Origin: Zancudomyces culisetae
Lineage: Eukaryota > Kickxellomycota > Harpellomycetes > Harpellales > Legeriomycetaceae
Assembly: GCA_001969505.1 (NCBI GenBank)
Contig: LSSK01001192.1
Coordinates: forward strand, 1 to 42,950
Direction of reading: 5' to 3'
DNA: 42,950 bases
The notes beneath the pieces were generated by a model, which worked only from the letters and a program-made list of their open reading frames with translations, was not told the origin of the DNA and made no database searches. Below are positions 1-13,505 of the stretch, piece after piece; position 1 is the first letter of the stretch, and the number at the start of each line of letters is the position of its first letter. A program made the position numbers and the translations under genes.

Positions 1-1420
1 ATATAACTGTTTTCTCTGTACCTTCCAGTATTTCGGAGAGGAAGACGACAAGCATTTTGAGTATATATAACTATTCCAAATCTAGCAAACCTGTACAGTG
101 CTAGAAAAGATACAACCATTCTTTCTCTACTTGTACAGTCATACATTTCTACTTATCGATTAGCGATTTCTAAAAAAAAGTTGTTTTCAACGATTGGAAG
201 GCGGTGCTCAAAACAATGGGAGGGTGGTAAAGGCAAGTCGGTGAGAGGGGGGATAGGAGAAAATAAGTAGTACCAACTTTCATTCTCCTATAGTTTTTAT
301 AGCTGTCTTTAGTCGTCGATTAAAGTGTATATGTATTAAAACGTTGCTAACCTAACATTATAGAGCAAGACATTACATATATATACGCACCACAACAATA
401 CACATAGTTCATGTATTACTCCTCACATACTCATATGAAATGGCGGTGTTCTGTTCTTAACTGCTTGGCCCATTTGAACCTATTTTTCTGTTTCTTTTTT
501 CTGCCCTTCGCTGTTTATCAAAAAACCAAGCGTGAATTGGCATGTCTACAGCACTAGCAAGTTGCTATATAGTATCGTTAAAGTTTTTTCGGCGTCACTG
601 GTATTTGGATGCTTTTTGCAGTGTAGGAAACATATATTTTTATTACCATTACTTGTTATTGATTCCAAATTAGTACCAGTAGGACAGAGCATCACAATGT
701 TATTCGATAATTCAAGCCATCCTAGCCCAGGTAAATTCACTTGACTATTCTAACAAAATACCACGATCAGCACTGCGTATTGAGACGGTGAATGGCAACT
801 CTGGAGTGGATATGTATGTTTGTGGCTACTGTGTGGCTCATACTAGTTCTTAGAACGTTCCTGGTGCTTGAGAGTTTCCTAATACCCTCCCCCTCTTAGT
901 CCCATTTTCCAGGTATAAGGTTATTCAGGCAACAGCCCTTGTGAGAATATGATACTTGATGGACAAAATTTAAGCTTACTGTATTACTTTTTGAGGCTGC
1001 ATCCGCATCTTGTAGATGTAGAACATACTTATTCTTTCATGTCTTTTTTTAAGACTTACCTCTTTAGCTCTCACACGGGTATACTTGTATTTTTACCAAT
1101 GCAAAAATAAGAATACAATACCCAGTGGTAACCCATACCCTAGCATAATTAACCACATCCCAACTTATTTTATGGGTTTTGTGTAAAAATAAAAACAGAT
1201 GATGTATATAAATGCACGCATTTTCCTTGTGTTTTATTTGTCTCGATTCTATATTATTTATCTACTAGCTTAGCTCACAAAAATGAGGTTACTAAATGAT
1301 CGCAAATCAGTTATGGGAACTAGGCTACATATGGCTTTCGTCTTTCTCCTGTAGATTTTAATAATTTTGTTCTGTCAAAAGGGACTTACGAAAATACCAG
1401 TAACTAATAAAGAGGTAACA

Positions 1421-1447
1421 ATAAGTTGGTGACAATAAGTTGGTGAC
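1421..1447. repeat. 15-base tandem duplication
   Basis: The unit ACAATAAGTTGGTGA occurs twice in direct succession in non-coding DNA. It looks like a simple slippage or duplication event; no gene is nearby. Confidence 0.8.
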
Positions 1448-4410
1448 ACCTGCTCTTTCACTCGTACATATTTTTTCCAAATATTACATGACCATTTCAA
1501 AATCTGGTCCTACTTATCCTCGCCATCATAAATTTATTGCACTAATCACCCAGCTAACTAATATTGGTAGCCAAATGGTTATATGCTAATAGACCTGTAT
1601 ATTATTTTTTCATTGAAATTAATTAGCAAATGGCACATTATATAAGCTTAATTGCGCCTATACTCCCAAGTACGCCATTTTTTGCATATTAGTTGTATTA
1701 CTGAAGCAGAAATAGTTAATACGCATGCTGTTTTTGAACCTACTTGTTTTGCACACTTTGCGCATTTTGCCTACAACTAGCGCGATTAACCAGCATCGAA
1801 CCAGAAAAAGACAAAAGAGTTTAAATGAATAATTTGTGTTGTGGAGCGTTATGTAATTATCGTAAGCTATTTTGCTTTCGACCCGCAATTTTGCGACCCT
1901 TTGGGGCTCAATAACATTGAATTACTAATGCCAGTCTATTTTCACCATTCGCCCCATCACACAAATATACTAGTGGAACTTTTATGTAATTGTTTTCTTT
2001 TCCTTTTCGCTTTTGAAATAAAATTAAACTATCTTGGAGTAATAAAAGAACTTCATTACGACTAAACTCGGCTTTACCTCCAAGAAATCACCTTATTTTG
2101 CCAATGCAACTATCTTTGAAAGTGAATGGTATCAGCGCTGTATATTTCAACAAATTTTCGAAAGTGAAGATATGTGATTTTATACCACGAGCTGTGTTGG
2201 AGCTGGTAAAAATGTATTGCTTAATAAATACTTGTGACACAGATTTCATCTTATGTATATAGAGCTGAATTATGCGCCTTGTGTCTGCACTTTTCTGTAT
2301 TTATCGCTCCTCGTCGCCTTTTAATTCGGTTTTACTGGACTCTTCATATAGCCACTAGTTGGGTTATAAAAAAGTGTCCCGGGTTGTGTTACGATATTTT
2401 GTTGTAGAGAATGTTGTACAGCATGTTAATTTGCCTACGATTATGTATTTATTTTTACAGACACGATCAGCGTATCATGAATATACATGTGTTTTGTATA
2501 CAATTAATGAGTTCCTACAAACTATTAATAATCCTATCGTTGAACTCGCTCGATATAATCAACAATAAATGGACGTAATAAAAATAAAAAACTCGTTAGG
2601 TATTTATCTCATGAATATTACTTATATGGGCAAATGTATACAATTCGAGTATTATTTGTGCAATGTTTAAACCTGTGTTCAAAGCTTTTTGGCATCCTTT
2701 TTCTGTTTTACACAATGTGAAAGTACATGGTTCCGTGATATTCCTACAAAAAGCATATATGAGCGATATTTGGAGTCAGTGAACATAGAAAAGGGGTTGT
2801 TTCAGGTTATTTTTTCACAAATCACCATTTTATTTATTATTAGGTTAGCTAGGATCATGAGTATTTGCAGGGGGGAATCCATTGGTTTCCCAAAATGTAA
2901 ATAGGGAGGCTTTTTACTGCCTTTTTTTGCAAAATAAACGAGAAAATATATCTGTATTAAGGAATCACTACAATAAAAATGTTTATATACAGCTATTAAT
3001 GAGACCATATATCCCAGCGCTGTCCTTATATCAGCTGAGTCACAAATATTGGGTTTTCTAGGATTTCCCAGCAAGTATCGATTTTTTTATTAATGGGTCG
3101 CAATCAAATAGAGGAATTGATTTCTTGATATGTTGAAATACGTCTACTTGTTTGTAACTTGCTAAACTGTATCTTTACCCGTTATTGTGGATTTTACTAG
3201 CCCTCTGTAATAATCGTATATTACACATAGTGAGCCCAAACACACTCTTGGATAAAGAATAAAGTTATACTACAGCCACAATTTGACCATTGTCAAGAGC
3301 CTATATGCTCAGGCGATTAGATAGAATGTCTACAGATTTTTTTGCACTGGGTGATGACTCCATGTGTTTCTACAAAATCAACCACCCGGCTTTCTTATAT
3401 TTGTATATATCTAAGCTATAATGACAACATGTTTCAACAGAGCAGTTTCCCTCTTAGCATTTTTCTGATGATGAATTTCGACAATTTGCCCATTTACAGT
3501 TTGATTGGCAATTGACTGTGTAACCCAACATGCTCTTTTCTGATTTGCATAAGATGTGTTTATGTTTTTTTTGTATTTGCTATGTTTGTTATAAATTGCA
3601 AAGAATCATTTTTTTGTGTAGTTTAAATGGCGGGGATGGTTACGGGTACTTATTAGATGCACATTTGAAATGTCTGCATTTTAGGTTGATTTCTTCCTGG
3701 TGGGTACTCTCATTACCTCATTGCTTGATCATTGGGCTATTCCCAGTTAACCTTTTTTTTGCAAAAAAAAAAAAGCAGAAACTTTAGGTTCCAGCAAAGC
3801 TTGCACAACGTATAACTAGTAAAAGCAAACACAATCACAACCATGAGATTAAGTTAACGATCTCATTAAATACACTTTCACATGTGGTACAAGCTTTTCC
3901 AAAGAAATACCTGGTGTAAAGCAAGACTTCTTCGCAAATCTGGTGGGCTGAACATAATTGTCAACCATCGTTTTTTCTTTCAATCAGGACATCCCCTGCT
4001 TCTTGCTCTACTATACTTTCGACATGGATCAATACTTATACAACTGCGCACATTATGCATATTTTACCAACAACTGGGTGTCAACTCACACATTTCAGCC
4101 TTTTATCCCTGCTTTATTGTAAGTTCTTTCTGAGCATGCCGTATATGACATAGTCCCGTTTTCTCAACTCAATGCTTCAGTATGTATACAATTGACTGTG
4201 TCGAGAGTAATGGCTTTAATATTCTTAATATCGACAGAGATCATCAGTCCTACCTCACTCCAAAAAATAGTGAAGTAAGATTTTAAACTGTTTTATTGTA
4301 AACACAGCTGCCATCTCAATTCTACTTTATTTACGATAGCCATATTTTCAATAAAAGACACTAGTTATATCGAAATAGAAAACAATTCTATGCTACTCCT
4401 TGAGATTTTA

Positions 4411-4411
4411 A

Positions 4412-4454
<43 letters not shown>

Positions 4455-4456
4455 AT
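4411..4456. repeat. AAAT tetranucleotide microsatellite
   Basis: About eleven to twelve perfect ATAA/AAAT units in a row within the gene-free left region. Expected to vary in length between isolates. Confidence 0.95.
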
Positions 4457-7400
4457 ACAGACTGGTATGTTGCAATACACTTTATGAGCGAAGTCAATAA
4501 TCCTGGTACCCTTGCTTTACTGATAATCATCCCTGAATTACACTTTGATCTATATGAAGGGTGCTTGCTTGGTTTTTATGGCTGATAACTGTATGACTAA
4601 TTCTGTCCATTTCTTCCTCTTGATGAACACACAGGACAGGTGCACTCTCGGTCACAAGATGAGAGTTTTCCGTTGGTGAAAAGTTCTGTAGACATATTTT
4701 CTGTGTACTTATTTTAGTTAATTTTTCTTTGTGTTATACTGTTATTACGTTTATGTTTATGTTTAATGACACAAATAGTTAGTAGCAAGAATAAAAATTG
4801 TTTATCTCGGGTCTTCCTCTTCTATAGCACTTTTTCGCCCTTATATACCAACTATCAGCGTTTTTTTTTACAGTGAATGTACAAATGTCAGTATTCCTAC
4901 CCCTTTCACGAAGGGGTCTTTTTCTTGCCTACATGTAGAATTCGCTAATAATTTTGTTTTCAGGTTTTTATGGCTTGTAAATAGGGTCTGCTATTTCCTT
5001 TTAAGCCTGTAATATTTTAGATATTATTTTTAGAAACTCAAAGGAATGTATTACCTAGGTACTGCTCAGCGACTATACTTTATCACCCTTAAATATTAAT
5101 CTATTTCTTCACTTGCCGTATGCGGACACTTATTGATTTAATCTATTGTAAATGATGATGCAATCCCACTTTAGCTTAAAAAAACCTAATAGCGCTGATT
5201 TCCAAAGCAGGATTAAATGTTCTTTTTATCAGAGCCTTTTCACATGAATTAGTCAACACCTTTTACTAACTTTCCAGTGTTTGCTGCAATTTCAGCTTTT
5301 AAATGCGTGGAATTTCAAAAATAACCGAGTTAATTCTTCATTGGCAACTCTCCCATAGACCTAGATGCCGCCTCTATGAAGTATTTAATCTTCCCCTTTT
5401 ATGTGATATTAAATTTTGCATAAAGTTTTATGTTTATAATTACAAATCCACTTTTTAATTTACTTTATTCGAATAGAAATTTTAATATGTACGTTTTTAA
5501 TTAAATGAAATTTGTCCATCTCTACATAAGGTCAAGCACCTTCACTCAAGTAATTGGCTAAAAACACCCCACTAGAAAGGTAACATCTATCCAACAGTTA
5601 TAATCGAGAGAAAAAAAAATGAATAAACCTCCTCCTCCCTATCGCAAACTTGGAATGCTTGCCATTTTTAGTTGGAAAACTAAACCTAAAATAACAAAAC
5701 AATCAAAGCCGAATTTTTTGTTTGTTTTTGTTTTTGTTTTTTTACAGAGAGGTGGTAATAGGCTAGTTGAGCCCTGGTACCATCAAATATACCCACCAAT
5801 ACCCTTGTCCATCTTCTCCTTAACTATTCATATACTTTGGGAGAAGCAATATTTGCATCTTAATTAACTTGACTTTTGTGTGTTTTTGGGTATCATACCA
5901 AAAGCGATGGCTTCTACAGGAAAAAATGCACCAACAGTGACATCTAAAAATGTAGAAAAAGCATGTCCAGATCGGATCTACCTTCTTATTTCTGTTGTAC
6001 AAAGGCGGATTGTGATACAATTCACAGTGCTTTTGCCAAAATGTTCATTATCTGGGATTTAACATGCTGGTTTTATCTGTTTAAATTACACAAGGATAAT
6101 GCAAGATTATTTTTTCATTCTGTGTTACTACCTCTGCTTAAGTTGAAGAGCCAACAAAATTTTTACACCAATAAGCATCTCATCTATCTATTCTGCAAAA
6201 GTTGGAAATTTTTGATAAATCGTGAAAATATTACTATTTTCCTGTCTCTGAATATACCTGTCAGAAGCAAACAATAAACGATGCTATCTCAAAAATTTAA
6301 AAAGTAAATAAAGGTTGTTTAAGATGATAATGATGGTGACGAAAGCCCTGCTACATACTCGGCACATACATCACACTGGCATTTTTTCCGAAAAAAAATT
6401 CCTCCAAGTAAAAACCAAGACGAGTACATGCATGTAGTAGAGATACACATAAATCTTTTAGTGCAAAACGAACAAATCGGAATGGTCAAAATCAAAACAT
6501 ATAATCCCAATTCTGCTCTTCATATTACTTAAGTGCTCATTTATTCAACTTGGGTACATTTTAGGCAAGCGTATCTTTTGGGAGATTTAATCTACAGTAT
6601 TTTGACCAGGTACTTATAAGGGCTGCTTAGTGTAACGAATGGTCAAAGATAATTGTGAATGAATGTAGGATAACATCCCTCATTTATCATATAACATCTC
6701 ATTTTCAGATTTTAAAATGGCTGCCAATTTTGGTATTAAAAATTCGGTTTCAATACCTAAAATTGGTAGCAATCCAGTTTTTCCCTGTACACTCGCTCAA
6801 CTTATCATGTTTCTGCTAGTAAGGGGAAGGAAATTCACAATTATTTCCATTTTGTTTTGGTACTTGTTGCTAGAAAAATCCGCCTTTTCATAACTAAACA
6901 TGTGGCAGGGCAAAAATATTCCACAATTTGCATTTCTGAAGTATATACAAACTACCACATAGACATGTAAATGGAGAGCGATGTTTGCCCTCTACCTTTC
7001 CCTGAGTTATAGTCTTTTCTAAAAAAAATACATCCGATCTCTGAAGGGGACAGGCATTCTGAAAGGGAACCATTTTTATAGATTTTATTAACGAGATAAA
7101 ATTAGAACAGGAATGGACATGGGCATGGGCATGGGGATGCATGTAATTCTTTTTACTCTTCTAAGCAAAGTGCCGCGCCTAAGCTTTCGTAATTTTGATA
7201 TTCAACATTTGAGAGATTGTTGTTACACCAAAATTTTCGGATAAGAGAATAGTTTCTTTCTTGATTCGAAATTATCCTATTTGATAAACCTACCTTGCAA
7301 AAAAAAAAGTGGATTACAAATTAAAAAGAAGAGCATCTGTTTTTTACTTCAAATTTATTTGCTAACACCCGTTTTCACACAACCTATCAGGTTAGTTTAG

Positions 7401-7848
7401 CAAAATTTATTATTTTAGATAATTCAGCTATCAGCTAAGAAAAATTTTTTTTTAAATAATTGAAATAAAGTGAACCAATAATGTTGCAACAAATTATCAG
7501 GGGGTATAAATTACAAGAAAAAAGAAAAAACAAGAGCAAGGTCTGTTAGATTTGGAGCCAGAACAAAGGGAGAAAAGCTGATGTGATCCAACGGTATTTT
7601 CGGCTTTATACTTTAAAATCGCGCACAAAAATCCCCTCCTCCTCCTTCCCCTCCCCCCTGCTAGAACTGTGATTGAAAAATATGAAACGCGCAGATTAGA
7701 TAGGATTGTGAAGGGGATTTTAAGGTTATTTGCTTTAATCTACTTTGTACTTTTATAACAGTACGGTATATAGCTTTATTTAAGTTTTAGCGCAGGGCGG
7801 CTTTATTTCCATTCCCAAGGATCGATATCAGGACAACACCTTTACATC

Positions 7849-8904
7849 ATGACAAAAGGAACAGGCTGTGATACGATCCAGAAAGGTGAAAAGGCATTCT
7901 TTTCACCAAGGAAACGGGTTAGCAATTCAAACAATCGTCCACAAAAGATCACAGGTGGGCGAAAAAAGATCCACAGTAATGCAAATAAATCGCATAGTAC
8001 ACTACGGGCAGGTATCGAAGACTTATCTTCATTTACAAAAGTGAAGAAAAGAGCACAAAAGCTGCTACAATGGGATGAAATACCGGCTTGGATGAGAGAC
8101 AACACATTTATTACAAGAGGATACAGATCACCAACAGGATCATACAAGGAATGTATCAAATCCCTTACGTATTTACACAACGAATTTTTGAATGTATGGA
8201 CCCATTTCATAGGCGCAATAGTATTCATGGTTTTGATGGTTACGACGGCTTCCTGGGTATCTTCGGAAATACATACAGTTAAATGGAGTGATGTTATAGT
8301 TATGTATATCTTCCTTGCAGGTGCAGTGGGTTGTTTGCTTTTATCTACGGCATACCACCTCTTCTCGTGCCACTCCCATGAGGTGCATCGCTTTTTTAAT
8401 AGATGCGATTATGTAGGGATAGCATCTCTAATTACTGGATCTTGCGTGCCCGTATTTTTCTACGCGTTCTACTGCCATGACTATCTAAAGGTTCTTTACA
8501 TATCGATGATCGTAATCCTTGGTGTGGCTGTGTGCTATCTTTCCATTAGTCCAACCTTCTCCTTACCCGAATGGAGAATCGTGCGTGCATTTACGTTCGT
8601 TGGAATGGCAGCCTCTGGGGTTATCCCAGGAATACACTCATTCTTGGCTTTTGGCTGGGCGCATACTATGCAATCTCTACAGCTCGGATATTTATCGAAA
8701 ATGGCCGCTTTTTATACTGTAGCAGTTGCCTTCTACAGCACCCGGGTTCCAGAGAGATGGTTTCCAGGAAAGTTTGATATTTGGCTACAATCTCACACCA
8801 TTTTCCACTGCCTTGTCCTGGCAGCTGCAGGGTATCATTATATAGGTGTTTTAAAGGCCATACATTGGGCTCATATACATGCTGCTGTATGCCCAGCAAT
8901 TTAG
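7849..8904 (+). CDS. PAQR family seven-helix membrane protein (adiponectin receptor / Izh-like)
   Basis: A single-exon gene for 351 residues. Residues 1-75 are a basic, polar, probably cytosolic tail, followed by about seven hydrophobic segments (roughly 117-345). The four family metal-site residues are present: the SxxxH motif in the third helix region (H170 in SAYHLFSCHS), the Asp in RCDYVGI (D187), and the HxxxH pair (H316 and H320 in SHTIFH). PAQR proteins are membrane receptors or zinc-dependent hydrolases, possibly ceramidases; in fungi the Izh members affect zinc and sterol homeostasis. Length and motif spacing are typical, so I expect a working protein. The start is the first ATG of the frame, shortly after a C/T-rich stretch. 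It faces the RING gene tail to tail. Confidence 0.92.
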   Translation: MTKGTGCDTIQKGEKAFFSPRKRVSNSNNRPQKITGGRKKIHSNANKSHSTLRAGIEDLSSFTKVKKRAQKLLQWDEIPAWMRDNTFITRGYRSPTGSYKECIKSLTYLHNEFLNVWTHFIGAIVFMVLMVTTASWVSSEIHTVKWSDVIVMYIFLAGAVGCLLLSTAYHLFSCHSHEVHRFFNRCDYVGIASLITGSCVPVFFYAFYCHDYLKVLYISMIVILGVAVCYLSISPTFSLPEWRIVRAFTFVGMAASGVIPGIHSFLAFGWAHTMQSLQLGYLSKMAAFYTVAVAFYSTRVPERWFPGKFDIWLQSHTIFHCLVLAAAGYHYIGVLKAIHWAHIHAAVCPAI

Positions 8905-9505
8905 TTTGGGAAATTTACTCGTGCTCTGTTATTACTCTCAACACATAACCTTTTTCCTAGATCCATAATATATATTTTTTACGATTGATTTGCACCCTAT
9001 TTGAGATAGAGATTATGAGGGTAGGTTTTTCTATAATTGCTGAGAATAGCTAGATGGATGGGTGATGGATATCACCAACCTTTGGCTAAAAAAAATAAAG
9101 CTTAATTTATTTATTTTTATGTTTTCAAACCCGACTGTGGCTCTTGTATGTCTACATATGTATATTCTCATGGTTTGTAGCACGAATTCGCTCTGTAACG
9201 CTTATTTAAAGCACATTGACAAGAGGATAAAACGATGTCATCTCTCAAATAAGATGGTGTTTTACGTTCAGAAATGTTTTGCCTTGAAATCTGATATAAT
9301 CTTGTATCTTTAAAAGAGACCACTTTTTTCACAAAACGGACTCCAAAAATGGTGCAATATCGGTTATACTAGACCAGCATCCACAACAAAACATATATCT
9401 CTGGAGTAAATATACATATGCATATAAATATAAAATTAAATAATCTAAAACAGCCAAATTTCCCTTATAGTTTATTGTTTTTACACAAAAAAAAGTTTCA
9501 AAAAT
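8905..9505. other. Intergenic, between convergent 3' ends
   Basis: This stretch carries the 3' ends of the PAQR (+) and RING (-) genes. It contains an imperfect inverted repeat, GGTGAT-GGAT-ATCACC, at 9061-9076. No coding frame here looks genuine. Confidence 0.5.
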
Positions 9506-10662
9506 TCAGCACTTAAAAGAGCACGGCTTTAAATTAAATCTACATGTTGGACAGATACCGACTCTTGTCAAAAGCCATATATCGAGACACTCCCGATGGT
9601 AAATATGATTACACGGTATTTCCCTAACAAAATCATTACTCTCTATTTTTTCAAAACAAATTAAACAGTCAATCTCATTCACACCCATAACATTATCTCT
9701 CTTTTTCACTTCAGCACTACAGTCAGTAGAATTTAATTCTACAAATTTGTGGCATTTTTCGACTTTTTGCTGTTGCTCCGCTTGTTGCTTCATTTCAGGT
9801 TGATACTCTCTATGTAATATCTCGTATACACTTGCAAACGAAAGAGTGTTGGCTATCCTATCACTTAGTGCTGTTGCGTTTAGTTTTTGACCTGTATCAA
9901 TTTGTGCATCTTTAATTTTAATTTTATCCATATCTGCATCTGCACCTGCTTTCACATCCTCATTTTTACTCTTTACCCCATCATCGATGACTATTTGAAC
10001 ACCAGCATATGATTTTTCACTTTCTCTGTATTCGCATCTTATGTTTCCAGGTACGTCCTTTTTCCTTCCAATCGCTTCCAGAATCTTTATACATGTAGTT
10101 ATAGGATATTTTTCCAACTCACCCTCTGTTAGTGCTAGTGTTTTCTGTTTTTTTACATCTGAATCACCTCGATTAGTTTCGGTCTGTTCTTGGTCTGAAA
10201 TGTTGTTGCTAGACTGGATCATTTTATGACCCAGCTTAATCGCTATAGCTATGTTTACATGTGTTTTTAGCTACAAAAAACCTTCATATAACATCATAAA
10301 TAGCTTTTTTACAACTTCATGGGTATATTAGTTAAATGATTGCTTTACCTATCAGCATTCCCGCCAGTAGAAAGAGCACAACGATATACACGGCATCTAG
10401 AAATAAGCATGTTTGTTTAGAAGGTATGTAGGGCGTTGAGATAGGTAGGCTTATATGATAGAATGTTTATAAATAAATTAAACTTACCGATATGCCTGGA
10501 AGTGTCGCAGCTTGTACAGGTTATGTTGCCATCATCGTCTTTGCAGTACGTATTTGATAGATACGTGAAACACAGAGAATCGGTATTTTTTCTTGCTTTG
10601 TAATCAGTTTCAGAAACAACATTTGTCTGAGACGAAATAGTGCTGGTATTTATTACATCCAT
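9506..10662 (-). CDS. Single-pass membrane RING-H2 E3 ubiquitin ligase, three exons
   Basis: I rebuilt three exons: 10662-10488, 10396-10349 and 10248-9506 (321 residues). Donors are GTAAGT and GTAAAG. The last acceptor, CATAG at 10249, is the choice that keeps phase; a second AG six bases downstream would also fit. The N-terminal part (about 58 residues) has several cysteines and N-glycosylation-type sites. The 48-base middle exon encodes a hydrophobic helix (AVYIVVLFLLAGMLI, extended by AIAI from exon 3). A long acidic/polar linker follows. A RING-H2 finger sits at the C-terminus, with order C-x2-C...C-x-H-x2-H-x2-C...C-x2-C. This is the layout of membrane-anchored E3 ligases of the ATL/Goliath/RNF13 type, which pass ubiquitin from an E2 to membrane or endosomal cargo. 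Substrate unknown. Confidence 0.82.
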
Positions 10663-12526
10663 CTTCCTTTTTTAAACTGTATTAACACTATAACTTTTTT
10701 GTAAGGTTGGTGAAGGATGGCTATGTACTTCCACAAGTAATATAAATTGCGAGCACTTAATCAAACTATACACGTACTCGCCTCGCGTAAATATTCAGAA
10801 AATACCCACGCTTCAGACTATTTAAAAATATATTCTTATAGCCCTAGAACTATTCGTATAATTAGTATGCGTGTACTAGTTATATTGTTTATTTTCGAAG
10901 CAGTTGTGCTGAATGTTCATATTCATAATAATACTATATTCTTGAATTTGTTCATAATTTTAATTTACCAGTGTTATTTTTTATAAGGGTAGAGGGCGAT
11001 GAAAATATAGATAACTCCTAGCTGCTAATGCTAGTTATAACACAAGACCACTATATTTATTTTGATTCTTCCTACATAATTTCATCTAGTTTAGCAGCTA
11101 GCATGGTCTGATATCCAGAAAAGAGTATGAGCAAAGCGTACTGTTTAACTTATTCAATTGTACTGTGCTGTGTTTTATGCATATATTAGGCTTAGCTCCC
11201 AGTGAAAGCTTGAGATCAACACCTGGACTCAAAATCAATTGTCATCCAGGGTAGTTTTACTAATTTTTGTTTCAAAACTTTGTTTCGAATTAATTTAAGC
11301 TACCATCGCCTATCACGCTGGTTCATACAGTAAAACAGAAATACAGTATATTTTTTTTAACCGATAAAAATTGCTGGAACGTGTACAAACAGAAAGTCAT
11401 ATTTTATTACTCCAAGAGTCAATGCGCCAAATTGTACTAAAAATTTCACGCGAAGGTGGGGAGGCGAATAAAAGTCGAATGGAAAAACCTACGCATTAAA
11501 CTACCCCACTTACACGCATTAGCAATTTTAAACCACATCCAAGCATTATCGACTTTGAGGATAGGATGTTTTAATTACCACAACGTATTATTAGTAAATG
11601 GTATGATAGACACGAGGATTCTACAGCTATTCAAGCATAGATGTATACTTAAATAAAATAGTAAAGGGTGCCTAAGCTGAAGGCAAAGTAAATGAGCAAA
11701 GACCTTATACGACTAATTTGCATTATCTTATCAAGCACAGCGTTGTTATTAAACTATAATGTGATTTTTACTAGCCTTCCAAACTAACAAATGGATGAAA
11801 GATAAGAATTTAACATGAAAGAAACAAATTTATTCTTTACCCAAGCTATCTGCACATCAGAATATTAGGAATCTGTGTTCCTTGGCTAATCGCTTGAGTC
11901 GTATACACATAACCGACTTTTTTTATTACAAGATGTACTGTTAGCTTTGTGTTTTTTTATAAATAGACTTTAATGGAGCAGTAAAGGTGACCATATGTTG
12001 TTTATCTTTTGTTGGGCTCAGATAGCGTCTAGCGGTTTATGCATTGTAGTGATGTTATTACCACCTTAACTGTTTCCACTCTACTGAGTAAAGAAAACCT
12101 TTTACACAATGTACAGCAGCATGTAGTGCTCTACAATTATGACTATTACACGTTTGCAACTAATATTAGTAAAAATAATCAAGACATGGTACAAGCAGTG
12201 CACGGGACGGATCACTGAATGCCTCCCAGCTGAGCCATACCTGTGGTATAATTTTTTTTTTTTCAAAGACAGTTTAATTTTTTGCTCATACCCGCTTTAG
12301 GAATTAAAAATTATTTTTAAATAGCATACAAAACAAAAATATTTACATAACGTCATCAATTTTCGGCTTTCAATTTTTGTAAAAGCAAGTATATTCACAA
12401 AAGGTAAATAAAGGTGGTTTACTAGCCCAAAACAAACAATTAAAACAGTTATTTCAGAACTAGCTACTAAAAAACGATTACACATTAGCAGATCTCGAGC
12501 CCGCTAGCAAAGCAAACTATAAAAAA
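10663..12526. other. Divergent intergenic region
   Basis: A head-to-head spacer between the RING gene (-) and proteasome alpha2 (+). Open frames here are AT-rich, lack conserved motifs and have no partner exons. I see no RNA gene. The bases just before 12527 include a cluster of six-base palindromes (AGATCT, CTCGAG, GCTAGC at about 12489-12507), probably chance. Confidence 0.5.
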
Positions 12527-13399
12527 ATGAGCTTACATAATTTTTCGCTGACAACGTTTTCACCCAGCGGCAAATTGGGACAAATAGAACATGCATTAAC
12601 CGCTGTTGGTAATGGAACAGCAACAGTAGGAATTAAAGGTGTGTTTTTATATTGTTTTTATATAGTTTTATTTCTTTTTCTGAATGTATTTTTGTTAAAA
12701 AGGGAGAATATATAAACAGTTTATTATGATGAAATAGGGCTAGACAATGTAGTTATAGTAAGCGAGAAGAAGCCTGGAACCAGTTTGATAGATCTCAGCT
12801 CGATGAGCTCGATAGAAATGATATGTGGCAGTATAGGAATGAGTTATTCGGGGATGGGACCAGATTATCGCGTTTTGGTGGCAAGGGCACGGAAAATAGC
12901 CCAACAATATGTGATGGAGTATAAAGAAGATCCACCAGTGAATGTACTGGTAAAAAAGCTAGCCTCTGTAATGCAGGAATTTACACAAAGCGGAGGAGTT
13001 AGACCATTTGGCGTAAGTCTGCTAATAGCTGGTATTGATGAAGATGACCACGGGAATGCCCGACCATGTTTGTATCAGCTCGATCCAAGTGGCGCATATT
13101 TTCCATGGAAAGCAACGGCTATAGGAAAAAACATGGCATCATTGAAAAGTTTTTTGGAAAAAAGGTATGGAACGAATACGGAAGATCTTATGATTTTGGA
13201 GGATACAATCCATACAGCCATTTTGGCGTTAAAAGAGGGTTTTGAGGGTCAGTTGGACGAGAACTCCATTGAGATAGGTATAATAGGGGCTGACACGGTA
13301 ACAAAAATGGTTACACCGACAGGTGAGGTGAAGACGACTAAGCCTCAATTTAAAAAGCTTGGCAAATCTGAAATCCGGGACTACTTGGCGAATATCTAA
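12527..13399 (+). CDS. PRE8: 20S proteasome subunit alpha type-2
   Basis: Two exons, 12527-12638 and 12738-13399, separated by a 99-base intron (GTGTGT...TAG); 257 residues. Exon 1 carries the proteasome alpha N-terminal signature ([19 protein letters not shown]), here with EHAL where EYAL is usual. Exon 2 carries [23 protein letters not shown], the [13 protein letters not shown] block and LEKRYG, all matching PSMA2/PRE8 rather than other alpha subunits. Alpha subunits form the outer rings of the 20S core and the substrate gate, and are not themselves proteolytic. It is slightly longer than animal PSMA2 (about 234 residues), with a short C-terminal extension. It ends 106 bases from the Skp1-like gene on the other strand. 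Confidence 0.97.
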
Positions 13400-13505
13400 A
13401 TCCTTTTATTGTTATATTACATTATTGGCTTTCAATATACTATCAAGGTTTGATTCATTAATAAAAACAAAAGTTTCTAAAGGAAATATCAATACACACG
13501 ACTAA

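Larger units (their letters stand above)
1..7848. other. Long gene-free AT-rich region
   Basis: I find no gene I can support here on either strand. Open frames are short (at most about 100 codons), low in complexity, and do not join into anything recognisable through GT-AG introns. Contents are simple-sequence tracts (an AAAT microsatellite at 4411-4456, T/G-rich runs near 5715-5740, a GCATGG-like run near 7110-7142), a 15-base tandem duplication near 1421-1447, and homopolymer A/T runs. The last 200 bases before 7849 are a C/T-rich stretch (7631-7662) and probably the promoter of the PAQR gene. I see no tRNA, rRNA or transposon terminal repeats. Confidence 0.6.

Noticed and set aside
1780-1805. 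tRNA B-box-like word (GGTTCGATGCT on the minus strand)
   Set aside because: No matching A box or cloverleaf stems at the right spacing. The same holds for similar words near 14313 and 24770.
12489-12507. BglII, XhoI and NheI sites in a row just before proteasome alpha2, resembling a cloning linker
   Set aside because: The surrounding sequence is continuous native DNA and the gene is intact; short palindromes in a row can occur by chance. No vector sequence is seen.
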